DNA of 64,000 nucleotides, taken from assembly GCA_023213315.1 (NCBI GenBank), contig JAKCPI010014408.1:17159-81158 (forward strand), written 5' to 3'. Of the stretch, positions 32,477-42,339 are shown one piece after another; within the stretch, counting starts at the first letter, position 1; each line of letters opens with the position of its first letter. The DNA comes from Euborellia annulipes (lineage: Eukaryota > Arthropoda > Insecta > Dermaptera > Anisolabididae). The notes under the pieces were generated by a model that had not been told where the DNA came from, ran no database searches, and saw only the letters and a list, made by a program, of their open reading frames with translations. A program made the position numbers and the translations under genes.

Positions 32477-33661
32477 CACTAGTCGACAAGGTTTTTTTCA
32501 CAAGAAATCTGATTAGTGAACCTAGTGCATTTTTTCACCCTGAATTCAGATATGTAGTTAGAATTTTTCCATCAGGCACAGTTTTAGAGATATAGAGCAA
32601 AATAGATTTTAGTCGAAAATGGGCTCTAAAACGGCTTTTATTTAAAATGTTCAAATTATTTTTTAACGCCGCACCCCGTCAAATTATGCAGATAGTTAGA
32701 ATACATATAAATTTTAAGTTTCATCCCAATCGGAGGTCATTTAGACGTGCCGCAAACGGCTTAAAGTTTAGAAAAATCGAAATTTTCAAGATTTTTGGTG
32801 CTTTGGTCACCCCTAATACAATTTTAGAGATCCCTGAATGAAAAAAACATATATGTACGATATTCTATAGTTCTTTGGCTTTCTAAAAAGCATTCATTCG
32901 TAAAAATCTGTTAATTATTAACGAAATTATTAATAAAAACGTGAGCAAAGAAAAAACACAAGTACACTCACTGGTCGAAAAAAATGGACTTCAATCGAAT
33001 TAAAAAGCGAACCCTATCTACGAGAAGCTAATGTATCCTCTCTGAGCATCGGGTCACGGGCCCTAATTATATTATATATTATTAAAAAAATATATTTTTT
33101 GAATCTCATATCTTTCTTTATACTTCTAAAAGAACAAGAGGTCCATTTTTTTTGTCCAGTGAGTGTACTTGTGTTTTTTCTTTGCTCACGTTTTTATTAA
33201 TAATTTCGTTAATAATTAACAGATTTTTACGAATGAATGCTTTTTAGAAAGCCAAAGAACTATAGAATATCGTACATATATGTTTTTTTCATTCAGGGAT
33301 CTCTAAAATTGTATTAGGGGTGACCAAAGCACAAAAATCTTGAAAATTTCGATTTTTCTAAACTTTAAGCCGTTTGCGGCACGTCTAAATGACCTCCGAT
33401 TGGGATGAAACTTAAAATTTATATGTATTCTAACTATCTGCATAATTTGACGGGGTGCGGCGTTAAAAATAATTTGAACATTTTAAATAAAAGCCGTTTT
33501 AGAGCCCATTTTCGACTAAAATCTATTTTGCTCTATATCTCTAAAACTGTGCCTGATGGAAAAATTCTAACTACATATCTGAATTCAGGGTGAAAAATAC
33601 TTCTAGAATTTCATATCTTCATTCTTGTGAAAGAAAAAAAGTTCATTTTTGTCGACTAGTG
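32477..33661. mobile_element. 1,185-bp palindromic element with TTA target duplication
   Basis: Ends CACTAGTCGACAA and TTGTCGACTAGTG are flanked by TTA (32474-32476, 33662-33664). The two arms, about 492 and 500 bases, are reverse complements; the outer 50-60 bases are diverged but the next 430 nearly identical (for example GACGTGCCGCAAACGGCTTA and its complement). A 193-base unit with similar ends sits at the centre. The 3-bp TTA duplication would suit PIF/Harbinger-type transposition. Open frames in the arms are mirror products and not genes. Confidence 0.85.
32969..33161. mobile_element. inner unit of the palindrome, related ends
   Basis: CACTGGTCGAAAAAAATGGA and TCCATTTTTTTTGTCCAGTG bound a non-palindromic core with CTATCTACGAGAAGCTAATG. 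The ends resemble the outer ends (CACTAGTCGACAA), so this may be a smaller member of the same family that inserted at, or seeded, the centre. Confidence 0.6.
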
Positions 33662-33664
33662 TTA

Positions 33665-33765
33665 TTTTTGTGACATGGTCTGTCTGTCTGGTTGTGTTTG
33701 ACGATTTTAAAGCATGGAAGAAATGAGCTACAAGGTTGAAATTTTATATTAAGTTAGGGTAGTTT
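33665..33765 (+). repeat. family A fragment, right of the palindrome
   Basis: TTTTTGTGACATGGTCTGTC to TTGAAATTTTATATTAAGTT. This belongs upstream of the block found on the left side of the palindrome, so the two fragments are not one simply interrupted copy. Confidence 0.7.
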
Positions 33766-35264
33766 TTCATTTTTTTTTTATTTTTTTTTATTTTAAGTCA
33801 TAGGGAAAGGCTGCGTGACTGTTTTTATTAGCTTTGATAGGGTCTAACAATAATATTTTGGATTCAAAGTATTTTTCACAGACAATTATCTTATGAATTT
33901 TGAAATATTTTTTTTTTTTAACTTGAATTTCCATTTGAAAAAACGATTTCTTTACGAATCGTTGGAATGAAAAATTAAATTAATTGGAATTTATTATTTA
34001 TATACATGAAAATGTCAAATTAACAAATTCGTTAGCAGGCTTTTTTAGGCGAAAGAAAATAAACCATTAACTTTTTAAATTAAATTGAAATTGAATTTAA
34101 TTATATATACATAATACGCGTGGCTTGCTTGCTACTACCATCCTACCCGCCCCTGGCACCCCCTCGTTTCACGTCTACCCACCCTCATTTCTAAATACTG
34201 TATATTCAAATGAGCTTGTATTCAGAATAAATTACAAAATTAAAGAACATAATTATATTTATATTTTTAGATTCGTTATTTTTTTTTTTCTTTTCGTATT
34301 CATTTTTTTTTTCTTATAAAACTTTTTTATAATACAAATATGAAAAGTTTTTTTTTTAAATCTTTTTGATTATTCTTAAGTATAAATAAATTTAATTTGT
34401 CCAAAAGCGTAATGAAGGAATATTCAATATTTTAGAAAAAGTTACTCTTAAATGTTGAAAGATAAACATTAAAAAAAAGTTGCGTAATTGTATAAAAAAT
34501 ATTTTTTATTTTCATATTCGTAATTATCCACGTTTATGAATCTTAATAAAACTCTTAAGATTATTCCATCTGTCTTTTTTACGCTAATTTTAATGAAGGA
34601 TATAATTGATAGATGTAGCATTCTGGCTGCTATTATTTGCTATCGGTCGGATAAGTTTGCTAGTTGACTAGAAGTGAAGCAACAGACCCAGACTCGTACA
34701 ACTTTATCTTCCATCTGTATATTTCCAAATTTTATATAACTCTGGGTTAACCCCAATCATAGAGAATAAACTTGGATTGGAATATGTTGACTAGTTTTGT
34801 ACCATATTGAATTTATTCATATTAAAATTAAAAAAAAAAAAAAAAAAAAATAGCAGCCTGAGAGAAGAACTATCCTAGACTTGAGCAAACAATACTTGAA
34901 TATGAATAAATTCAGCCAGAAAAATATACTAAATATTGATGATAGGCCCTACATAATGAAGATTATAAAAAACAAATTCCTCTTCCATTATAGTAAATTG
35001 AATTTTAACTCTTTGATGTTTGATTTTGCATTCGCATTGAAATTATTTATAACTATATTCATTACAGAGATATTGAATTAATTATTTCAAATGAATTAGA
35101 TTTTGTTATTGTAATTAATAATTCGCTACAACACGAGAAGATTATTTTTTAACAAGCTACTATCATTGATAATATTAAAACAAAAAAAAATGTATATTCA
35201 AATATATATAAAATTCTATTATTAAATGTTTTTCTATATAATTGATATAAAAGTTTATTAAAAA
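33766..35264. other. AT-rich stretch, repeat E fragment inside
   Basis: 34636-34692 repeats the 2750-2815 sequence (TATTTGCTATCGGTCGGATA then AGTTTGCTAG). An A-run lies at 34830-34850. No gene recognised. Confidence 0.5.
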
Positions 35265-35413
35265 ATCTGGTGTGACTGTCGCACAGCACGCAACTTTCGA
35301 TTACCGAAGGTAAGATAAAGTTATGTGCTGTGCTTGTCACACCAGATTTTTCGTGTCGACATATATTTAGTTTCCGCCGATATATTAAAATTCAAGATAT
35401 AAAATTTATAAGT

Positions 35414-36680
35414 CTTCTTCTATCTTCGCCTTAAATCCCGGGGTGCGGGGTCGGCGGGAAAGGGGTCTTGGAATGGATTATTTACGACCGGAAGAAATAG
35501 AACAGGTCGGCCCGTCGCACATAGGAGTATTTGTTCAATAAACCCGGACAAAAGTCGAAATCACTAAGTTATTCAAAAGTCGCAATAAACTCATTGTTTC
35601 TCAAGCTAGATAACCGGTGCGTCCTAAGGTAGGCTTAAAAATTCCATGGCTCTACACTTGTTTACATACGAGCAGTCGGAACTCAGTCAATATCTAGATC
35701 GCATCTCTTTTGTTCTAGGCTGCTTCGATTGTGCTAATAGTTTGAATTGCTCTAGTATTTCCGTGTGAATGTTTTACAAGAAAAAGCTTTTGAATATTGC
35801 AGAAGGAGGTACGTACTATATTTTAAAACATAAATTGATTCATTTGCAGTCAGAATTTTACATTTACAAACTATTTTACGAAGCCATAATTTTGCCATAC
35901 ATTTTTAGTTCAATTTTCAGACAAAAGCATTTTTGTTTATGTGTCTGATCTTGTCGGGCTATCATTTATATACTGTCTTAAAATATAGTTATTTGACTAT
36001 TATATACCACTCTTACATCTTCCCCCTAAATCCCCCATTTTGTTTTACAGTTACTTCAAATTAATGAGTAAAAAAATGAATTATTTCAAGAAAAACAAAA
36101 TGGCCGACTTAAGGGATGATGTAAGTGTGCTATATAATAGTCAAATAACCATATTTTATGCCTATATATAAATAATAGCCAGAAAGATCAAACACATAAA
36201 CAAAAATTCTTTGTCTGATAGTTAAACTAAAAATGTATGCCAAAAATTTTGGCTTCGTAATATAGTTTGTAAACGTAAAATTCTGACTGAAATGAATCAA
36301 TTTATGTTGTGAAATACAGTATCTAAGTAGTAAGCTCAGAATTTACTATTTCCTTCCAAAATCTTGGGGGGGGCGGTCGCCCCCCCATTGTCACCCCCCC
36401 TTAAAATAGCTTCCTTGTTTATGGCTACCTTAGGAGGGACCGGTTATCTGTTGAATAGCTTGAGGAACAATAATTTTATTACGAATTTTGAGTAACTTAG
36501 TGATTTCGACTTTTGTCCGGGTTTATTGAACAAATACTCCTATGTGCGTCGCACGGTCTGACGCCTGTTGAAAATATAGAAGAAAGGGTCAGACATGTAA
36601 AGAACAGAGACTGTCAGTCCCAGTTCGGGTAGCTCGTGGTCGTCATCCACGTACCCACAAGACGTGGGCCCCTGAGCAAG
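35414..36680 (-). mobile_element. SINE F with 14-bp duplication, split by a palindrome
   Basis: Flanked by exact TAAAATTTATAAGT at 35400-35413 and 36681-36694. On the minus strand it starts CTTGCTCAGGGGCCCACGTC, contains GTACGTGGATGACGACCACG and TTTTCAACAGGCGTCAGACC, and ends in a GAAGAAG tail. Without the internal element it is 233 bp. Confidence 0.85.
35518..36546. mobile_element. 1,029-bp palindromic element inside SINE F
   Basis: Ends CACATAGGAGTATTTGTTCA and TGAACAAATACTCCTATGTG, flanked by CGTCG (35513-35517, 36547-36551). The inverted ends run about 120 bases (CCCGGACAAAAGTCGAAATC). A second pair of inverted blocks (AAATTGATTCATTTGCAGTC with its partner near 36285, AGTTATTTGACTATTATATA with its partner near 36130) makes most of the element a palindrome centred near 36050. 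A G/C-run block at 36367-36402 lacks a partner. No coding capacity. Confidence 0.82.
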
Positions 36681-36930
36681 TAAAATTTATAAGTATGGGA
36701 AAATATTTATATTTTGTTACCATGGCAATCCTATCTTCTCTATGAAGTACAAGAGTAAAGTGTGCTTCAAATAATTTTGAGAGCAAAATGAGAATATACA
36801 TTTAATAGAGCATCTAAAAAATAATTGATTTTTGAATTTTAATCAAAATCGTTAGACCCAATTTTGAGAAAATCTAAAAAAGTGAAAAATTACATCAGTA
36901 AAGTACTAGTACTTGTTGGCCGATTTCATC

Positions 36931-37730
36931 TTTGAGAGGCTTCAAGTACTAGTACTTTAATGATGTACTTTTTTTTAGTTTTTTTTTCAAATTTTCTCAA
37001 AAAACACGAGCTCCAGTTCGGTCGACCCGAAACTCTAATTTATTTGAAATAATTAATTCAACATCTCTGTATTAAATATACAACAGTTAAAAATAATTTA
37101 AATGCGAATTCAAAATTCTTTTTGAAAAATTAAAATTAAAATTCTTAAGAATATTATTAGTTATTTAAATCGGTTTTAAGATGACCACATCATTTGCAAT
37201 ACTTTTTTGTTTTATATTAATAAAACCAAAATATCTTGATTTGATGTAATTTTGCATTGTCGTAAATTCACGAAGATGGATGAGAATCACTTGGCTTTTT
37301 TTCTCTCTCTCTATCTCTCTTTCTCTTCAAAATAGCAATCCTTGAGATAGAATTTTTTATCAATTTGAAGAGCCAAAGGGAATCTCGCGACAACGACCTT
37401 AAAGCGAAATTTATTTCCCATTTTCAACATCGATTCTCAGGCTATTTTTATGAAAATTCGATTATCGTTCACGTTCGTTGTTGGTAAAAAAAAAAACCAC
37501 GAAACAACATGGTTTATTATACATATTTACATGGTGGATTTAAATATAAAAACATAAAGACTCAATTTAGAAATGAAGAATTATATCGTTTCTTTTTAAT
37601 GAGCCACCTGTTTGCCTTACGTTCTTGGAAAAATAAAAGAGTCATTTGCATTACTTTAGACATCTGTCACAGTACACGGTCTTCTTCTGTTTCAATAATG
37701 GTATTTTGGTCTTTTTTTGTGGTTTCAGAG
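36931..37730 (+). other. upstream flank of the first ADAM10 exon
   Basis: A family A scrap to 37010, then non-repetitive AT-rich intron with CT tracts (37300-37325) and the acceptor region ending GGTCTTTTTTTGTGGTTTCA G. Confidence 0.6.
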
Positions 37731-37853
37731 GAGGATTACGACGCCTTCTGTCTTGCATATATGTTCACCTACCGAGACTTCGAAATGGGCACTTTGGGCT
37801 TAGCGTGGACAGGCGATCTTAAAAATGCTGGAGGCGTTTGCGAAAAGAATGGG
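37731..37853 (+). CDS. ADAM10: ADAM10/Kuzbanian-family metalloprotease, internal exon (catalytic domain, N-terminal part)
   Basis: The exon encodes 41 residues, beginning EDYDAFCLAYMF and ending GGVCEKNG. The words FCLAYMFTYRDFEMGTLGLA and GDLKNAGGVCEKNG are typical of the reprolysin domain of ADAM10, Kuzbanian and Kuzbanian-like. These type I membrane proteases shed ectodomains, Notch being the classic substrate. The donor is GTAAGT at 37854 (phase 0). The acceptor is the pyrimidine-rich ...GGTTTCAGAG; cutting after the AG at 37729-37730 gives phase 0, and cutting after 37728 would add two bases. The open frame runs back into the intron to an ATG at 37509, which I regard as chance. The exon continues in frame and in family order into 46553-46681. 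The stretch TGDLKNAGG, rather than a Ser/Gly-rich segment, points to the Kul-type paralogue; an alignment is needed to be sure. The zinc ligands are not in this exon. Confidence 0.95.
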
Positions 37854-38020
37854 GTAAGTGCAGACCAGATGTCGACATTTTCATTTTATTTGATATTTAA
37901 TTTTAAGTACCTATTTTGTTCCTTGAAAATTCCTCTTCAATTTAAAGATGTAATTGTACTTTAATTAAGTAGACTATTTCTCTTTTTTTTTACTCAGAGT
38001 TATATTTAGACTTTTTTTGT

Positions 38021-38168
38021 TGAAGCCCGTGACCCGTGGCTTCTCGCACTGGGGTCCCTGGTTCGCCTCCCGTCCCAGGCGAGAAAAATTTATTTCATTT
38101 GATTTGATTAAAAATCATTTGAAATAAATAGGGATGGGGTCTAAATGGCCTTTTAAAGTCTAGCACTT
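38021..38168 (+). mobile_element. SINE2 in the ADAM10 intron
   Basis: AGCCCGTGACCCGTGGCTTC, CTGGTTCGCCTCCCGTCCCA GGCGAG, TTTGAAATAAATAGGGATGG and TCTAAATGGCC. It keeps more of the 5' side than the copy at 20600. B-box-like GGTTCGCCTCCC. Confidence 0.68.
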
Positions 38169-39904
38169 AACCAGGTCTATTCTCTAAAAACAGGCGTTAA
38201 AATTTAAAATAAACAATTGGGTGTTAAAAAGTAATCTAAAAACAATCACTGTTAAAAAATGCTATTCAAAATCACTTCCTTGTCTCAAATAGCTATTCTG
38301 TAAACAAAAATTTAAAGCCAAAGCGTTAACATTTAGCAAATAGTGTTAAAAATTAATGCCATGTCTAGGGGGTGCCTTTAATATTTTAACGTCGTGTTTA
38401 AAATAAACATGGCGTCCTCAACCTAAAAAGTAAGGTTATGATTTTGATAACTTTGAAATAAAAGCAACATGTTGACTTCGCTGTTAAAACTTTGTTTAGA
38501 GCAGCGTTTTCCAAACTGTGAGGCGCGCCTCCCTAGGGAGGCGCGGACTAGTCTAAGGGGAGGCGCGAATATTGGCCACCAAGATCAATTTCCCAAATGA
38601 TTGCTACGTGTAGTTTTATAAATAAAATGTGAGTGTTTAAAAAAAAAAAAAGATTGGATAAGGGGTTGCAAAATTAAAAAAAATATTTTTTTAATTTATT
38701 TTAGCTAAATTGAAGCCAAATAAATAGAAAACATTCAAAAAATAGCGTTGATTATTATTTTGATTAGGGGGGGGGGGGTGGATGAAGGGTTGATTATTTA
38801 AGAAAGGCCTTGGAATATTCCAAATCACTTGTTGACATTCTTTTCCAGTTACTAAATAAAGTTAGATTAGAGCAAAAGGTATTTTTTTACTTTTAATAAA
38901 AAGGGAATTGTTATTTTCATCTGTTTTATTCCAAAACAAAGAGAGAGACGAATCTCTCGTTCAGTCGAGTCGAGTGCGTTGCCGGGCTGCAGGCGCCGAC
39001 CTCGTGTCTTTTTCAGTTGTGTTTTAAGTGAATCAAAGTGAATAATTAATATAGTGTAACCCACCCTGACCAACTCTGTCAGCCAACACACCCTCTTGAG
39101 TGTCTTATTAAAGGTAATTATTATACATTTTATCGTTGAAAAAAAAAAATGATAGAAACAAATAATTTGACTGCGAAAAACGATTCTTTTGAATATGAAA
39201 TTAAATATTTTGCATTTCACTAAGGGTAGAGGGAGAATGTAAGTTGTTGAAAGGGGGGAGGGAGTGTAGGTGTCATTGAAAAAAAATTAGTTTTTTATTT
39301 TTTATTTATTTATTTATTTTTTTTTTTTTACTTTTTTTTTAAAAACACTTTCTCATTCATACTCACACTTAATATACTTTTACACAGGGGTGGATTAAGG
39401 GTTGAAAATTAAAATAAAATAAAAATTAAAATAATTATTTATAAATGTATTCAAATTATTTTGAGAGTAATTTCGCGGTGAAGGCTAGCATTTCCTTAAA
39501 GGGGGGGGGGGGGGGAGGTATGAAGGCATTATCTAGGGGGTTAATGCCCCATCCCCTATAATGCACAAAGATATTAATGTTTTTTAATACTTTTACTAAA
39601 AAATAAGTGCATTCCGTTTGAGTTAAAATTTATATTCAATATTTAGCAAATAGCATAGTAGGGTAGAAACATTTTAATGTCATTTTAAAATTTCTTATTA
39701 GTGGGGCGGAATTAATTTTGAAGATTTGAAACTCTCATAAACAGACAATAATAACACTGGAATAAAACTAGGAACCCATCGAATCCCTTGCAGAATTTTC
39801 ATTAGTTAGAAAAGTAAGATATGATTAGTCCACTTCAAATTTTACTGGGGTGAGTTACCGCAACTTTTTGTATATAGAACTAATCTCAATTAGGATTTGA
39901 ATTT

Positions 39905-39931
39905 TTACTTTCTCTTACCTATATGTATAAG

Positions 39932-39984
<53 letters not shown>

Positions 39985-40203
39985 GAGAGAGAGAGAGAAA
40001 GTATTGGATTCATGTCAAAAATTCGATATCGAGATTTTGATGGATATACACGTTTTGAGGTCCCTTGAATCCAAAAAGTGGTTTTCGCGATATTGTCTGT
40101 CTGTGTGTCTGTTTGGGTTCAATTTAAAGCATGAAGGATTTGAGCTAGGAGGTTGAAATTTTATATTTAAGTTAGGCACCCCCCTAGGGCGTGAAAATAA
40201 GAT
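39905..40203 (+). repeat. family A 5' fragment inside hAT 1
   Basis: TACTTTCTCTTACCTATATG, an expanded (AT)n and (GA)n stretch in the hairpin loop (39931-39997), then the normal body up to GGCGTGAAAATAAG. Confidence 0.8.
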
Positions 40204-40223
40204 TTGAGAAAAATATTTTTCTT

Positions 40224-40415
40224 CAGGAATGAAAGTTAGAAAAATCTTTAAAAATATATTTTAACAGCTGACGTTTCGGCTTTGTTCAAAGCCATTCTCA
40301 GAGCTGTTAGTGGTCATCCTAGGATGACTTTGACCAAGGCCGAAACTTCAGCTATTAAAATATATTATAAAAAAAAAAAAAATTCTGGCTTCGTTTTTTC
40401 TAATTTTCATTTCTG
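40224..40415. repeat. fold-back with paired GAAACGTC motifs inside hAT 1
   Basis: TAACAGCTGACGTTTCGGCT on the left and GGCCGAAACTTCAGCTATTA on the right; arms extend into GAATGAAAGTTAGAAAAATC / TTTTTTCTAATTTTCATTTC. Confidence 0.7.
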
Positions 40416-40500
40416 ATATTATACGAATTCCACCAGCCATAAAATACCCTTATGCCAGCGTTTTCTAAACTGTGAGGCGCGGGGGAGGCCCTAGGGAGAC

Positions 40501-41080
40501 CAAGAGCGGATACAAGGGGGGGGGGGGGTAAAGGGGATAATTACCCCCCCCCCCCCGAGATTTGAAAAAAATAGGTATTTTTCGAAAAAACAAATTTTGA
40601 ACGTAAAATTTAAAAAATCAATACAAAAAAATTAGATTAATATTTACATCCTCACGAAAATACCAGGTTCCGCAAAAGAGTGAAATTTCCCGTGACCGGC
40701 ACATAAAAAAATTTTTGGTTCCGCGGGCGGAAAAAAAATTTTGGCTCTCTAAAAAAAAGGTAAAACATTTTAACGGGCGGGAAAAATTTTTGGTTCCGCG
40801 AGAGCGAATCCGGCGGATAATGAAAAAAAATTTTGGTTCCGTGGGCGAAAAAATTTTGGTTCTCAAAAAAAAAGGTAAAATAAATTTTTGGTTCCGCGAA
40901 CGGCATATGAAAAAATTTTAGGTTCCGCAAAATCAAAATTTTGGTCCCGCGAAAAACAAAATTTTTGAGAACAGCCCCCCCCCCCCCGAAAAAATTTCTA
41001 TATACGCCCCTGGTGCTGTGTGACGAGTCACACCAGATTACCCCCCCCCCCCCTAAGAAACACCTCTGGATCCGCCCTTG
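40501..41080. mobile_element. hAT-type MITE inserted in hAT 1
   Basis: CAAGAGCGGATACAAGG and CTCTGGATCCGCCCTTG are inverted ends; exact AGGGAGAC lies at 40493-40500 and 41081-41088. Inside are G and C runs, GGTTCCGCG repeats, an end like that of 1629-2000 (TATATACGCCCCTG, 40999-41012) and a scrap of family A hairpin (GTGACGAGTCACACCAGATT). Confidence 0.85.
40618..41012. repeat. GGTTCCGCG-rich degenerate repeats
   Basis: About ten units of the form TTTTTGGTTCCGCG.. separated by A-runs. The reverse orientation of the 1629-2000 MITE interior, giving long low-complexity frames on both strands that I do not call as genes. Confidence 0.7.
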
Positions 41081-41569
41081 AGGGAGACGCGGACTAGTCT
41101 AAGGGGAGGGGCGAATATTAGCCCCCAGGATCAATTTTCCAAATGATTGCTAGTTTTAATATAAATAAGAATTAATAAAAAAAATATTTTTATATATATT
41201 TATATTTTTTAGCATTAAAAATTTTTGTTTTTTTATTATTTTATAAAATGGGGGGAGGGGGGAGGCGTCATAAGATTAATTATTTTTAAGGGAGGCGTGG
41301 TAACATAAAGTTTGGAAACCAGTGGTTTAGAGAATAGCATTTTTTTACTTTTTTAACGCTAATTGTTTCTACATTACTTTTTAACACCCATTTGTTTATT
41401 TTAAATTTTAACGCCTGTTTTTGGAGAATAGACCTGAACATGGTCTATTTTTTTTCAATTAGGCCTATTATATAACTTATTTCATTTTCCAAAAAAAAAA
41501 AAAGTTCAACAAATTGAGATGAAATTAAGATGTTTTAGTATTATCGTCGATGAGACAATTAGATGAGGG

Positions 41570-41927
41570 CAGTAGCGTAGCCAGGATTTCTGCTTGGGGG
41601 GGGGGGCCCAAAATTTTTATTAACCCCCCCTCCCTTCTCCAAGAAACTTCAAGTGGGGAAATTTTTTTAGATAATATAATAATTATAAATAAAAAACAAA
41701 TAAAAAAAAAATTTTTTTCTTGAAATAAAAAATAATTTTAATACAAAATTCGTAAATATTAGAGATTTTTTCAATTATTTATAAGTTTTTTGTTAGTTTT
41801 TAGAATTTATGAGAGTTAATAAAATTATTATTTAAAAAAAAAATCATTAGGGAAAACATTAGGTATTTTTTGTTTTGGAGAAGGCTTTGGGGGGCCGGCC
41901 CCCTGGGCCCCCCTGAATACGCCACTG
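41570..41927. mobile_element. hAT-type MITE with CAGTNGCGTA ends
   Basis: CAGTAGCGTAGCCAGGATTT and CCCTGAATACGCCACTG are inverted; exact GATGAGGG at 41562-41569 and 41928-41935. G/C runs near both ends, AT-rich centre. Confidence 0.87.
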
Positions 41928-42339
41928 GATGAGGGGATAATAAAGCAGTTAAGCTTATAATCCTGAGTTAGAGATAACTCGAGTTCAAATCCATCTCATG
42001 TCAAAAAATTATCCAACTCTATTTGAAATGCCTCCTTCTGAGGAAGGAAATAGGAACCCTCCTCAGTATTATTCCCATTATAGTTACTCCTCAGAATAAC
42101 CACAACGTATCAGGTCTGACACTAATGACTGAAGAGAGAATTATCTTCGATCTTATTTTATTCTCGGGCCTTATTATTGTTAAAACAATTCTAGTGTAGT
42201 TTGGCGACTCTTGATCTAAAGCATTTTTTTGAAGGGATTTTTAATATCAAAATTTTAAACCGACTTCTCTAGGCTTAATTTGTCATCTTACAAAAGTAAA
42301 TATTGATTTGGATTTTATAGCTGGATATTCATTGATGTG

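Larger units (their letters stand above)
35265..36930 (-). repeat. family A copy split by SINE F
   Basis: Complete terminal hairpin (35265-35347) and GTGTCGACATATATTTAGTT up to AAATTTATAAGT. After the insertion it resumes with AAAATTTATAAGTATGGG and continues to the GGCCGATTT block. The 5' quarter is missing; an inverted family A scrap follows at 36945-37010. Confidence 0.82.
38502..41324. mobile_element. Buster-like hAT element 1, composite, 8-bp duplication
   Basis: Begins CAGCGTTTTCCAAACTGTGA, ends GTTTGGAAACCAGTG, flanked by exact GTTTAGAG (38494-38501, 41325-41332). The sub-terminal AGGCGCGCCTCCCTAGGGAG is itself palindromic. About 900 bases (38650-39600) are shared with the copy at 52592. 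A second left end occurs at 40455 and foreign insertions lie between, so the copy is composite. There is no intact transposase frame. The duplication fits the nnnTAnnn pattern reported for Buster-type hATs. Confidence 0.85.
38172..41446. mobile_element. MITE H split by a hAT element
   Basis: Left end CAGGTCTATTCTCTAAAAAC and right end GGAGAATAGACCTG, with inner words GGCGTTAAAATTTAAAATAA and AACACCCATTTGTTTATTTT inverted. The MITE itself is 38172-38501 plus 41333-41446; the intact relative is at 51240-51592. The rest is the hAT insertion. Confidence 0.82.

Noticed and set aside
32647..33593. Frames of 62-64 codons in the palindrome
   Set aside because: They are mirror images in the two arms and lack any domain.
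37509..37964. A 151-codon frame starting at ATG 37509 as a complete protein
   Set aside because: Only the 41 residues between the acceptor and GTAAGT are ADAM10-like; the sequence before and after reads as intron and the family protein continues in the exon at 46553.
38650..39300. Shared segment as a solo LTR
   Set aside because: No TG..CA boundaries, duplication or primer-binding site; its limits coincide with hAT 1 copies.
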